From NCBI GenBank assembly GCA_943325515.2, contig CALPPS020000019.1:1-32114 (forward strand): a DNA stretch of 32,114 bases. Direction: 5' to 3'. Below are positions 19,084-26,958 of the stretch, piece by piece; the first letter of the stretch is position 1, and the number at the start of each line of letters is the position of its first letter. The stretch is from Flavobacterium psychrophilum. GTDB lineage: Bacteria; Bacteroidota; Bacteroidia; Flavobacteriales; Flavobacteriaceae. A model generated the notes under the pieces. The model was not told where the DNA came from. It saw nothing but the letters and a program-made list of their open reading frames with translations, and made no database searches. A program made the translations under genes and the position numbers.

Positions 19084-19119
19084 CAAAAATCTTTACATTT
19101 GATTTTCTAATTGTAGTGT

Positions 19120-19127
19120 CAAATATA
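19120..19127 (-). promoter_or_regulatory. Candidate -7 box for tamB
   Basis: On the minus strand this reads TATATTTG, a match to TAnnTTTG, giving tamB a leader of about 65 nt. No well-spaced TTTG is found upstream. The predicted tamB and tsaD transcripts would overlap by about 25 nt. Confidence 0.45.
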
Positions 19128-19147
19128 AACCAAAAATTGTGCCTTTT

Positions 19148-20170
19148 ATGCATTTCAAAGAAGTTTTTATTCTAGCTATCGAAAGTTCATGTGATGATAC
19201 TGCAGCTGCTGTTTTGAGAAATGATAAAGTACTTTCAAACGTTGTAGCCAGACAAAGTATTCATGAGGAATATGGTGGTGTTGTTCCAGAATTAGCTTCA
19301 AGAGCACACCAGCAAAATATAGTTCCTGTAATTGATACAGCATTAAAAAAAGCAAATATCAACAAAGAACAACTTTCTGCCATCGCATTTACACAAGGTC
19401 CGGGATTAATGGGTTCTCTTTTGGTTGGTTCTTCTTTTGCAAAATCATTGGCTTTTGCATTAGACATTCCTTTGATTGCAGTGAATCACATGCACGCACA
19501 TATTTTGGCTCATTTTATTGACGAAGATGGATTTGATAAGCCAACATTTCCTTTTTTAGCGTTGACAATTTCTGGTGGACACACACAAATTGTAAAAGTG
19601 AATGACTTTTTCAATATGGAAATCATTGGGGAAACTACTGATGATGCTGTTGGTGAAGCTTTTGATAAAACCGCCAAAATATTAGGTTTACCTTATCCTG
19701 GCGGACCATTGATAGACCAATTTGCTAAAGAAGGAAATCCGAAAAAATATACTTTTACCAAACCAAAAGTAACAGGATTAGATTTTAGCTTTTCTGGATT
19801 GAAAACACAAATTCTTTATTTTGTTCAGAAAAATGTATTGGAAAATTCCAATTTTATAGAAGAAAACAAAAATGATATTTGTGCTTCTGTTCAAAATATC
19901 ATCATTGAAATTTTGATGGAAAAATTGAAAATGGCGGTTGCCCAAACAGGAATTACTCAAATCGCCATTGGCGGAGGTGTTTCGGCAAATACAGGAATTA
20001 GACAGACATTAAAAGAAGCCGAAAACAAATATGGTTGGAAGACTTTTATCCCTAAATTTGAATACACCACTGATAATGCGGCAATGATTGGTATTGTGGG
20101 TTATCATAAATTTTTACACGATAAATTTGTTGACCAATCAACTGTCTCTAAAGCCCGAATTGAGTTTTGA
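19148..20170 (+). CDS. tsaD: tRNA N6-threonylcarbamoyladenosine synthase subunit TsaD
   Basis: A 340-residue protein from the ATG at 19148. A GTG at 19139 is also in frame, but the ATG is the more likely start. The N-terminal ILAIESSCDDTAAAVL motif is diagnostic of the Kae1/YgjD family. HMHAH (His114 and His118) supplies the metal ligands, and ISGGHTQIV (about 141-149) and GGGVSANTGIR contact nucleotide. With TsaB and TsaE it transfers the threonylcarbamoyl group to A37 of ANN-decoding tRNAs. It heads a compact plus-strand run, and its stop nearly abuts the rsmE start. It is divergent from tamB. Confidence 0.96.
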   Translation: MHFKEVFILAIESSCDDTAAAVLRNDKVLSNVVARQSIHEEYGGVVPELASRAHQQNIVPVIDTALKKANINKEQLSAIAFTQGPGLMGSLLVGSSFAKSLAFALDIPLIAVNHMHAHILAHFIDEDGFDKPTFPFLALTISGGHTQIVKVNDFFNMEIIGETTDDAVGEAFDKTAKILGLPYPGGPLIDQFAKEGNPKKYTFTKPKVTGLDFSFSGLKTQILYFVQKNVLENSNFIEENKNDICASVQNIIIEILMEKLKMAVAQTGITQIAIGGGVSANTGIRQTLKEAENKYGWKTFIPKFEYTTDNAAMIGIVGYHKFLHDKFVDQSTVSKARIEF

Positions 20171-20172
20171 TT

Positions 20173-20880
20173 ATGCAACTATTCTACAATCCAAATATCT
20201 CCGAAACCGCAACTTCCTTTGTTTTTGACAAAGAAGAAAGCAAACATATTATCAAAGTGTTGCGAAAAAAAGAAAGCGATATTTTGCATGTTACTAATGG
20301 TTTAGGTTTTCTGTTTATAACCCAAATAACTGTTGCATCTGATACTAAATGTACAATAAAAATTAACTCATTTGAAAAACAAGAACCGTCAAAATTCAAT
20401 TTACATTTAGCTGTTGCCCCTACCAAAATGAACGAACGCTACGAATGGTTTCTAGAAAAAGCCGTCGAAATAGGCATACAAGAAATCACACCAATAATTT
20501 GCGAACATTCCGAAAGAAAAGTAATTAAAACAGATAGATTTCAAAAGATTTTAGAAAGTGCTTTGAAACAATCGTTACATTGTTATTTACCAAAATTAAA
20601 CGAGCCTATTCTTTTTAAAGATTATATTAAATTAAATAAATTAGGACAATTATTTATCGCTCATTGTGAAGAAACCGATAGGAAATCATTGAAAAACGAA
20701 TTAAAAATAAATGAAGATGTCACTATTTTGATTGGTCCTGAAGGTGATTTTTCTATTAATGAAATTGAAATGGCTGTTGCTAATAACTTTATTCCTGTAT
20801 CTTTGGGAAATACAAGATTACGAACAGAAACTGCAGCAATAGTGGCTTGCCATAGTGTTGTTTTTAAAAATGAAATCTAA
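20173..20880 (+). CDS. rsmE: 16S rRNA m3U1498 methyltransferase RsmE
   Basis: A 235-residue SPOUT-class methyltransferase from the ATG at 20173, 2 nt after the tsaD stop; a TTG six bases earlier overlaps that stop and is less likely. An N-terminal PUA-like domain (about 1-70) is followed by the trefoil-knot domain with IGPEGDFSINEIE (about 188-200) and LGNTRLRTETAAI (about 214-226), which bind SAM. It methylates U1498 of 16S rRNA in the assembled small subunit. The near-overlap with tsaD indicates cotranscription. Confidence 0.94.
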   Translation: MQLFYNPNISETATSFVFDKEESKHIIKVLRKKESDILHVTNGLGFLFITQITVASDTKCTIKINSFEKQEPSKFNLHLAVAPTKMNERYEWFLEKAVEIGIQEITPIICEHSERKVIKTDRFQKILESALKQSLHCYLPKLNEPILFKDYIKLNKLGQLFIAHCEETDRKSLKNELKINEDVTILIGPEGDFSINEIEMAVANNFIPVSLGNTRLRTETAAIVACHSVVFKNEI

Positions 20881-20892
20881 CTAATTGCATTT

Positions 20893-21531
20893 ATGAAAAA
20901 ACTTTTTTTTCTATTTTTTTTGATTTCATCACTAGGGTTTTCCCAGGAAATTGCTTTATTAAAATATAATGGCGGTGGCGACTGGTATGCTAATCCAACT
21001 TCTTTGCCAAATTTGATTAAGTATGCCAATCAATCCATAAACACTAATATCAAACTAAAACCTGCCACAGTAGAACCAGGTAGTCCGGATATTTTTGGTT
21101 ATCCATTTGTGCACATGACTGGCCATGGAAATGTAGTTTTTAGTGACGCTGATATCATCAATTTGAGAAATTATCTTTTGTCTGGTGGATTTCTTCATGC
21201 CGATGATAATTATGGAATGGATCAATACATTAGAAGAGAAATCAAAAGAATATTTCCCAATAATGATTTAGTTGAAATCCCAGGTAACCATCCTATTTTT
21301 CAAAAACCGAATGTGTTTGCCAAGGGTTTGCCAAAAATTCATGAACATGATGGAAAACGTCCTCAAGCTTTTGGAATATTTATTGATAATCGATTAGTTT
21401 TACTTTATACATTTGAATGTGATCTTGGAGATGGTTGGGAAGATCAAGAAGTTCACAATGATCCTAAAGAAGTTCGTGAAAAAGCTTTGAAGATGGGCGC
21501 TAATATTTTGAATTACATCTTTAAAAATTAA
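20893..21531 (+). CDS. Exported DUF4159 domain protein
   Basis: A 212-residue protein with a classic signal peptide (MKKLFFLFFLISSLGFSQ, cleavage near residue 18). The remainder is a DUF4159-type domain: NGGGDWYANPTSLPNL, PFVHMTGHGNVVFSDAD, LRNYLLSGGFLHADDNYGMD and a C-terminal Asp/Glu-rich segment with GDGWEDQEV. DUF4159 has a flavodoxin/GATase-like fold and is often encoded near MoxR/von Willebrand or RsmE genes. Its molecular role is unknown. It lies 12 nt after rsmE and 12 nt before the methyltransferase gene, so it is part of the same transcript. Confidence 0.88.
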   Translation: MKKLFFLFFLISSLGFSQEIALLKYNGGGDWYANPTSLPNLIKYANQSINTNIKLKPATVEPGSPDIFGYPFVHMTGHGNVVFSDADIINLRNYLLSGGFLHADDNYGMDQYIRREIKRIFPNNDLVEIPGNHPIFQKPNVFAKGLPKIHEHDGKRPQAFGIFIDNRLVLLYTFECDLGDGWEDQEVHNDPKEVREKALKMGANILNYIFKN

Positions 21532-21543
21532 AAACAATATAGC

Positions 21544-22731
21544 ATGGATAAATTGCTATTGTCTGCCGAAATTCAACATTTTATCAGTAAAAATATAGAG
21601 GTAAATGTTACTAATTTAGCTTTGCAAAAAAACAATTATTCTAATCAAGATTGGTTAAAAATTCTAAATCAAATTGCTGCTAAACAAAAAGCTAAAACAA
21701 AATTACCCACTTGGTTTGCAGCCGATAACATAATCTATCCCAGTAAAATTTCAGTAGAACAAACTTCCTCTGAAAAAACTGCAGAATACAAATCACAATT
21801 GGTTTCTGGAAAAAAACTTATTGATTTAACAGGTGGATTTGGTGTAGATAATTATTATTTTTCAAAAAAAGTAAATCAGGTTACTCATTGCGAAATCAAC
21901 CCTGAATTATCCGAAATTGTAAAGCATAATTTTGAACAATTAAAAGCTACAACTATAAAATGTTTCACTGGTGATAGTTTGGGAATTTTGGCAACTTTAA
22001 ATCAAAAATTTGATTGGATTTATATTGATCCCTCCAGAAGAAATGATGTCAAAGGAAAAGTCTTCATGCTGAAAGATTGTTTACCAAATGTGCCTGAACT
22101 TTTGGATACTTATTTTGAATATTCATCCAATATTATGATAAAAACAGCACCAATACTTGATATTACTGCTGGATTATCAGAATTGAGAAATGTTATAGCT
22201 ATTCATATCATAGCTATTGAAAATGAAGTCAAAGAACTACTTTGGATTTTAGAAAAAGACACTTCAAAACCATTACGAATTGCCACAGTAAATTTTTCAA
22301 AAAACAAAACTGAAGAATTTTCATTTGAAATGAATAATTCCGAATTAATTTCTGTTTTTAGTCTTCCTAAAAAGTATCTTTATGAACCCAATGCAGCCAT
22401 TATGAAATCTGGTGGTTTTGATGTAATTTCTTCTTATTTTAAAATTGAAAAACTGCATCAACATTCACATCTATACACTTCCGAATACCTAATTGATTTT
22501 CCTGGTAGAGTTTTTGAAATAAAAAATTCCTTCAATTATTCAAAAACAGACATGAAGAAATTTCTTGAAAATAAAAAAGCCAATATCACGACAAGAAACT
22601 TTCCAGATTCAGTTGAAATCATTAGAAAAAAATGGAAAATAGCTGATGGTGGAGACCTTTATTGTTTTTTTACAACTGATGCAATTAATAATAAAATAGT
22701 TTTACTTTGCGACAAATTAAAACAACTATGA
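21544..22731 (+). CDS. Class I SAM-dependent methyltransferase with THUMP-like C-terminal domain
   Basis: A 395-residue cytoplasmic protein. Residues about 90-110 carry SAM motif I (LIDLTGGFGVDNYYFSK), followed by the acidic loop THCEINPELSEIV. Motif IV is WIYIDPSRRNDVKGKVF (about 159-175), a DPxR variant of the usual catalytic loop. The C-terminal third (about 310-395) resembles the THUMP_like domain found in this Bacteroidetes family, suggesting RNA binding. Target and product are not established; an rRNA or tRNA base is plausible given tsaD and rsmE upstream. The gene is 12 nt after the DUF4159 gene. Confidence 0.88.
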   Translation: MDKLLLSAEIQHFISKNIEVNVTNLALQKNNYSNQDWLKILNQIAAKQKAKTKLPTWFAADNIIYPSKISVEQTSSEKTAEYKSQLVSGKKLIDLTGGFGVDNYYFSKKVNQVTHCEINPELSEIVKHNFEQLKATTIKCFTGDSLGILATLNQKFDWIYIDPSRRNDVKGKVFMLKDCLPNVPELLDTYFEYSSNIMIKTAPILDITAGLSELRNVIAIHIIAIENEVKELLWILEKDTSKPLRIATVNFSKNKTEEFSFEMNNSELISVFSLPKKYLYEPNAAIMKSGGFDVISSYFKIEKLHQHSHLYTSEYLIDFPGRVFEIKNSFNYSKTDMKKFLENKKANITTRNFPDSVEIIRKKWKIADGGDLYCFFTTDAINNKIVLLCDKLKQL

Positions 22732-22772
22732 AACCGAAGGTTCAAGAATACCAAAAAATCAATTTTAAATTT

Positions 22773-23345
22773 ATGAATAAGAAGATTGTTTTTGCCTTAT
22801 TTTTACTAATAAACACTTTTGCATTTGCTCAAAAACCATGCGAAATAGACACAAATATAACTGATAGTTTAGGCACTTATAAAGCCACTAAACAGCAAAT
22901 GATTTTTGAAAGAAGTTTTGCTGGAAATTCAAACAATATCTTTTTTGCTTTATCAAACACTAATGGCGTTATTAGTCTTGAAACTCAACAATTAGCCAGT
23001 AGTTTTGAATTTGTTAAAGCATATTGTTTAGACACAAATTCAAGAATTTATCTTCAATTAAACAACGGAAAAATAGTTACGCTTTTATACGCTGGAAATG
23101 ATACTTGTGGTACACTAGTTCGAAATGAAAGCAACCAAAACACAAGGATCATTAGCGGCACATTTGTTTTTTCTAAAGATAATTATGAAGATTTGAAAAT
23201 ATCGCCAGTAACCTTCATGAGAGTAAAATTTTTGGGTGAAACTTTAGACTTTCCTTTCAAAACATCTTTTCTTTCAGAAATGGACAAAAAGACCTATGAA
23301 CCAGAAAATTACTTTGTCAATTACTTGAAATGTATTGAAAACTAG
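22773..23345 (+). CDS. Small secreted protein of unknown function
   Basis: A 190-residue protein from the ATG at 22773, chosen because it starts a standard signal peptide (MNKKIVFALFLLINTFAFAQ). An ATG at 22728, overlapping the methyltransferase stop as ATGA, would add 15 residues before the signal and is less likely. The mature part has three or four Cys (KPCEID, AYCLDT, DTCGT, LKCIEN) and mostly beta-type sequence (IYLQLNNGKIVTLLY). I do not recognise a characterised family. It ends tail to tail with the VanX-like dipeptidase gene, sharing the bases CTAG. Confidence 0.75.
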   Translation: MNKKIVFALFLLINTFAFAQKPCEIDTNITDSLGTYKATKQQMIFERSFAGNSNNIFFALSNTNGVISLETQQLASSFEFVKAYCLDTNSRIYLQLNNGKIVTLLYAGNDTCGTLVRNESNQNTRIISGTFVFSKDNYEDLKISPVTFMRVKFLGETLDFPFKTSFLSEMDKKTYEPENYFVNYLKCIEN

Positions 23346-24025
23346 TTACAATCCCATTTTAAATTTTCAACTTTATCAGCATTGCTTCCATTTAAATTAT
23401 AATGCCACCATTCAGAGTCGAATGATTTAAAGTTGTTTTGTAACATTATCTGTTTTAGAAACTTTCTGTTAGCTAATATTTCATTGGATAAATTTTGGTA
23501 ATTGTGACTAGCTTCTTCTCCAAAAAAATCAAATTTGGTTCCCATATTTACTTCCACACCTAGCGAGTCAACCAAAGATATATCCACTGCGCCACCACGA
23601 TTGTGTATGGAACCTTTCTTTGGGTTGGCAACAAAATTGGCATTAGGCACTATCTTCCACATTTTTTTTTGAATTGCTTTTGGTCTGTAGCAATCGAATA
23701 GTTTGATTTTAAATCCTTTTTGTGAAAAAGTTTTATTGGCTTCGAGTAATGACTTTACTGTTTTTACTCTCAAGAAACATTCAGCACACGGATACACTTT
23801 TTCTTTTAAAAAATTATCGTCTGTGGCATATTTCATATCATAGACAAAATCGTTGCTGTAATTTTTGAGATTGACAAAAGCATTATCATCGGTTTCTTTT
23901 GAAATATCTAGTAAAATGGGAGATTTTTTAGAATCTAGTTGAGAAGATTTACAGGACACAAGCAGTAGGGAACTAGCGAAGCAAATCAAAACAATTGTAG
24001 AGGATAAAAGAACTATTTTTTGCAT
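23342..24025 (-). CDS. D-alanyl-D-alanine dipeptidase, M15 family (VanX/DdpX-like)
   Basis: A 227-residue putative lipoprotein: the signal ends in LLVSC (Cys25). The M15D domain shows DCYRP (Arg114), SIHNRGGAVD (zinc ligands His141 and Asp148), and EWWH (catalytic Glu205, zinc ligand His208). The family hydrolyses D-Ala-D-Ala or other dipeptides. Outside vancomycin clusters it usually serves peptidoglycan peptide recycling or dipeptide use, and nothing here suggests a van cluster. The gene starts 3 nt after the NDH-2 stop, so it is cotranscribed with it. Its stop overlaps the stop of the convergent secreted-protein gene. Confidence 0.92.
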   Translation of the reverse strand: MQKIVLLSSTIVLICFASSLLLVSCKSSQLDSKKSPILLDISKETDDNAFVNLKNYSNDFVYDMKYATDDNFLKEKVYPCAECFLRVKTVKSLLEANKTFSQKGFKIKLFDCYRPKAIQKKMWKIVPNANFVANPKKGSIHNRGGAVDISLVDSLGVEVNMGTKFDFFGEEASHNYQNLSNEILANRKFLKQIMLQNNFKSFDSEWWHYNLNGSNADKVENLKWDCN

Positions 24026-24028
24026 ACC

Positions 24029-25333
24029 TTATACTTCATCACTAGTAAAAGTGGTAAAACTTTTCTTTTTATAAGGTCGAATAATCAGTCTACCTTCTCT
24101 ATCAAACCATATATAATTATAAACCCAATTAAGGAAAACAACTGCTTTATTCTTAAAACCAATTAAGGAAAATAAATGCACAAACATCCATACAAACCAA
24201 GCAAAAACTCCACTAAAATGATAGTTTGGTAAATCAACCACAGCCAAGTTTCTGCCAATTGTCGCCATGACACCTTTGTCATTATATTCAAAAGGTGTCA
24301 TGGGTTGTTTGTTTAACATTTTGACTAGATTTTCACCCAATAGTTTCCCTTGTTGCAATGCAGGTTGCGCCATCATGGGATGACCTTGGGGATAATTTAC
24401 ATTTTCCATTGAGGCAATATCTCCAATTGCAAAAATGTTGTCATAACCTGCAACTTGATTGTATTGATTAACCCGGAAGCGTTCTACTCCATCTACTAAT
24501 GATTTTGCGTTCAAACCAACAATTTTTGCGCCTTGAACTCCAGCTGTCCAAATAACTGTTGCTGTTTCAAATGTCAAATCAGAATTGGTGGTTATGGTTC
24601 GTCCATCATAATTAGTCACTCGGACATTTTTCCATATTGTAACGCCTAAATCTATCAAGAATTTTTCGGCTTCAGCAGATGACTTTTCACTCATGGTGCT
24701 TAATATTCTATCATCACTTTGAATTAAATTAATTTGCATTTTATCAATATCCAAGTCGGGATAATCTTTTTGTAGAATGGCTTTTTTCATTTCAGCCAAA
24801 GCACCAGCAAGTTCAACACCTGTAGGACCACCACCAACAAGTACAAAATTGATCAACAGATTCCTTTCGGTTACATCTTTAATCAAAACAGCTTGTTCAA
24901 AGTTTTCTAAAATCAAACTCCGAATATTCAATGATTGCGGAATAGTTTTCATTGACATAGAATAACGTTCAATATCTTTATTCCCAAAATAATTTGTTTT
25001 TGAACCTGTTGCTATGACTAAATAATCATAATTCAAATCGCCTATTTCAGAGATGACTTTTTGATTTGTGGTGTCAATTTCTTTAACAGAAGTCAATCGA
25101 AAATAAAAATCTTTATATTCCTGAATTACTTTTCGAATAGGATAAGCAATAGAACCAGCTTCCAAACCACCTGTTGCCACTTGATATAACAAAGGTTGAA
25201 AAGTGTGGTAATTGTGCTTGTCTAATAAAACTACTTGAAAATTTTTATTTCTAAGTTTTTTTGTCAAAGCAATACCAGCAAATCCACCACCGATAATAAC
25301 AACACGAGGATTTTTGGAAGTTGGAATATTCAT
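24029..25333 (-). CDS. Type II NADH dehydrogenase (NDH-2)
   Basis: A 434-residue FAD-dependent oxidoreductase from the ATG at 25333, which sits 8 nt after the rhodanese stop; a start at 25378 would overlap the rhodanese gene and lacks family similarity. Motifs: FAD-binding VVIIGGGFAGIALTKKL (residues 11-27), NADH-binding VLVGGGPTGVELAG (about 168-181) and FAD contact AIGDIA (about 295-300). The hydrophobic C-terminal segment GVFAWFVWMFVHLFSLIGF is a membrane anchor typical of NDH-2. It passes electrons from NADH to menaquinone without pumping protons. It lies between rhodanese and dipeptidase genes in one operon. Confidence 0.93.
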   Translation of the reverse strand: MNIPTSKNPRVVIIGGGFAGIALTKKLRNKNFQVVLLDKHNYHTFQPLLYQVATGGLEAGSIAYPIRKVIQEYKDFYFRLTSVKEIDTTNQKVISEIGDLNYDYLVIATGSKTNYFGNKDIERYSMSMKTIPQSLNIRSLILENFEQAVLIKDVTERNLLINFVLVGGGPTGVELAGALAEMKKAILQKDYPDLDIDKMQINLIQSDDRILSTMSEKSSAEAEKFLIDLGVTIWKNVRVTNYDGRTITTNSDLTFETATVIWTAGVQGAKIVGLNAKSLVDGVERFRVNQYNQVAGYDNIFAIGDIASMENVNYPQGHPMMAQPALQQGKLLGENLVKMLNKQPMTPFEYNDKGVMATIGRNLAVVDLPNYHFSGVFAWFVWMFVHLFSLIGFKNKAVVFLNWVYNYIWFDREGRLIIRPYKKKSFTTFTSDEV

Positions 25334-25341
25334 AATAAAAT

Positions 25342-25662
25342 TTATCCCTCTGTTGAAAAAGCAACATCGCCTTTCCAATTCATAAAACCACCTTCAAGGT
25401 TATAAGTAGTTTCAAATCCCAATTCGTTCATAATGGCACAAGCTTGAGCACTTCTCGCTCCTGCTTTGCAATAAACATAATAGTTTTTGCTTTTGTCTAA
25501 TTCCTCAACGGCATAAATAAATCCTTGCCCTTTGTAGATGTCAATATTTATTGCATTTGGAATATAACCATCGCTACATTCATCGGCTGTTCTTACATCT
25601 AGTATGAATGCATTTGAATCTCTATCTAATTGTGCTTTCCAGTCTTGTTGTGATAAATTCAT
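25342..25662 (-). CDS. Single-domain rhodanese-like sulfurtransferase
   Basis: A 106-residue single rhodanese domain. FILDVRTADECSDGYIPNAINID forms the N-terminal half, and the active loop YCKAGARS carries Cys65, followed by the helix AQACAIMNELGF and the ending LEGGFMNWKGDV. The loop CKAGARS has the six-residue size typical of sulfurtransferases such as GlpE/PspE. It has no signal peptide, so it is cytoplasmic. It is first in the rhodanese, NDH-2, dipeptidase group with an 8-nt gap to the next gene. The sulfur acceptor is unknown. Confidence 0.93.
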   Translation of the reverse strand: MNLSQQDWKAQLDRDSNAFILDVRTADECSDGYIPNAINIDIYKGQGFIYAVEELDKSKNYYVYCKAGARSAQACAIMNELGFETTYNLEGGFMNWKGDVAFSTEG

Positions 25663-25681
25663 AATTAATAATTCAGATTAA

Positions 25682-25689
25682 CAAATATA
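25682..25689 (-). promoter_or_regulatory. Candidate -7 box for the rhodanese operon
   Basis: The minus strand reads TATATTTG, a match to TAnnTTTG, 20 nt before the rhodanese ATG. A TTTG occurs 15 nt upstream, slightly closer than the usual 17-23. Confidence 0.5.
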
Positions 25690-25774
25690 GTTTATTTAAG
25701 AATTCAAAAAATGTATTTGAAAAACTTTAGCTACTAACGCCAATTCCATTTTTTAAGAAAAAAATAACACTATA

Positions 25775-25792
25775 TTTATATATACATATAAA
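25775..25792. promoter_or_regulatory. Candidate operator upstream of the MarR gene
   Basis: TTTATAT-ATAC-ATATAAA is an inverted repeat with 7-bp arms ending 8 nt before the marR -7 box. Size and position suit a MarR dimer blocking its own promoter. AT-richness makes chance a real alternative. Confidence 0.35.
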
Positions 25793-25800
25793 ATTTAATC

Positions 25801-25808
25801 TAAATTTG
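25801..25808 (+). promoter_or_regulatory. Candidate -7 box for the marR-nitroreductase-yceI operon
   Basis: TAAATTTG matches TAnnTTTG 26 nt before the marR ATG. No clear TTTG is found at 17-23 nt upstream; the region is occupied by the inverted repeat at 25775-25792. Confidence 0.5.
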
Positions 25809-25812
25809 TACC

Positions 25813-25825
25813 TACAAATATTGTA
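25813..25825. promoter_or_regulatory. Second inverted repeat in the marR leader
   Basis: TACAA-ATA-TTGTA lies between the -7 box and the marR ATG (25835). It resembles the short TTGTA-type half sites bound by MarR proteins, but this is based on appearance only. Confidence 0.3.
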
Positions 25826-25834
25826 TAGGCAATT

Positions 25835-26293
25835 ATGAAAATTGAAGAAATCATAAAAACGACAGTAGCTTTAGACGAAGCCAATAAAGTAATCTTGAAT
25901 ATCATGTATACACAAAATGTGATTAATGATAATTTTAGCGATATACTTAAGCCTTATGATTTATCAAATGAACAATACAATGTTTTAAGAATACTTCGCG
26001 GTCAGAAAGGTTCCCCAGCTAATATGTGTGTAATACAAGAACGTATGTTGGCAAAAAGCAGCAACACCACTAGATTAATTGATAAATTATTACTTAAAGA
26101 GTTTGTAACTAGAGAAGTTTGTTTAGAAAACCGAAGAAAGATAGAAGTTTTGATTACTCAAAAAGGGTTAAATGTTTTAAATGAATTAGATCCAATAGTA
26201 AAACAACACGAACAACTATTTGCTTATAATTTAAAACCAGTAGAATTAAAAGAATTAAATAATTTATTAGAAAAATATAGAACCATTAATTAA
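25835..26293 (+). CDS. MarR family transcriptional regulator
   Basis: A 152-residue winged-helix protein. The core DNA-binding part spans about residues 45-105: LSNEQYNVLRILRG, recognition helix region AKSSNTTRLIDKLLLKEFV, and the wing REVCLENRRKIEVLIT. Helices at both ends form the dimer interface. MarR proteins usually repress a neighbouring operon and their own gene, releasing on binding phenolic or oxidative ligands. A Cys at about residue 66 (NMCVIQ) and another in the wing region (REVC) could be redox-sensitive, which is speculative. A nitroreductase gene follows after 8 nt, and an inverted repeat overlaps its promoter area. It is divergent from the rhodanese operon. Confidence 0.92.
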   Translation: MKIEEIIKTTVALDEANKVILNIMYTQNVINDNFSDILKPYDLSNEQYNVLRILRGQKGSPANMCVIQERMLAKSSNTTRLIDKLLLKEFVTREVCLENRRKIEVLITQKGLNVLNELDPIVKQHEQLFAYNLKPVELKELNNLLEKYRTIN

Positions 26294-26301
26294 AAATAGC
26301 T

Positions 26302-26934
26302 ATGAGTAATTTTATTAAAGATGCCAACTGGCGTTATGCAACCAAAAAATTTGATACAACAAAGAAGGTATCAATAGAAGACTTAGAAACTTTAAAAGAG
26401 GCAATTCGTTTATCAGCTTCTTCCTATGGTTTACAACCTTATAAGGTTTTTATAATTGAAAATCCTGAATTAAGAGCAAAAATCCAACCTGTAGCCTGGG
26501 GACAAACACAAATTGTTGATGCTTCTCAACTAATTGTATTTGCAAATATGACAAATTTTAGTGATGCAGATATTGATGCTAGTTTATCCTTAACTGCTGA
26601 AACTAGAGGTTTGCCAGCTGATACACTGAAAGGTTACGGAGATTTTATGAAGTCAAAAATTGGTGCACTTTCAGAAGACGTTAGAAATACTTGGACTTCT
26701 AAACAAACGTATTTAGCATTGGGGAATTTGTTAAATGCAGCTGCCGAATTAAGAATAGATGTTACGCCTATTGAAGGTTTTGAACCTGAAAAAGTGAATG
26801 AAATACTTGGACTTAAAAAACTCGGTTTAAATGCTTCTGTTTTTGCAACTATTGGATACCGTCATGAAGATGATGCTACACAGCATTATGCGAAAGTGCG
26901 TAAATCAAATGAAGAACTATTTATCAATTTATAA
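26302..26934 (+). CDS. NAD(P)H-dependent nitroreductase family FMN oxidoreductase
   Basis: A 210-residue protein of NfsB-like size. The N-terminal DANWRYATKKFDTTKKVS is the usual FMN phosphate-binding stretch, and SASSYGLQPYKVFII supplies the Ser/Gln-Pro contacts to flavin. The C-terminal ATIGYRHEDDATQ contains the Gly-Tyr-Arg segment typical of the family. Members reduce quinones, nitroaromatics or flavins as homodimers in the cytoplasm. The upstream marR and downstream yceI suggest a stress or quinone-responsive unit; the natural substrate is unknown. Confidence 0.92.
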   Translation: MSNFIKDANWRYATKKFDTTKKVSIEDLETLKEAIRLSASSYGLQPYKVFIIENPELRAKIQPVAWGQTQIVDASQLIVFANMTNFSDADIDASLSLTAETRGLPADTLKGYGDFMKSKIGALSEDVRNTWTSKQTYLALGNLLNAAAELRIDVTPIEGFEPEKVNEILGLKKLGLNASVFATIGYRHEDDATQHYAKVRKSNEELFINL

Positions 26935-26958
26935 TCTAAAATTAAAATAATCTAAAAA

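Noticed and set aside
19139..19147. GTG start for tsaD at 19139
   Set aside because: An ATG three codons later gives a normal TsaD N-terminus, and the extra residues are not typical.
20167..20172. TTG start for rsmE overlapping the tsaD stop
   Set aside because: The ATG six bases later starts the canonical MQLFYNP-type RsmE N-terminus.
23342..24025. Vancomycin-resistance function for the VanX-like gene
   Set aside because: There are no vanH, vanA/B or vanRS-like neighbours; stand-alone M15 dipeptidases are common in peptide recycling.
25334..25378. NDH-2 start at 25378 inside the rhodanese gene
   Set aside because: It adds 15 Cys/Arg/Phe-rich residues unlike the family; ATG 25333 gives the expected N-terminus just before the FAD motif.
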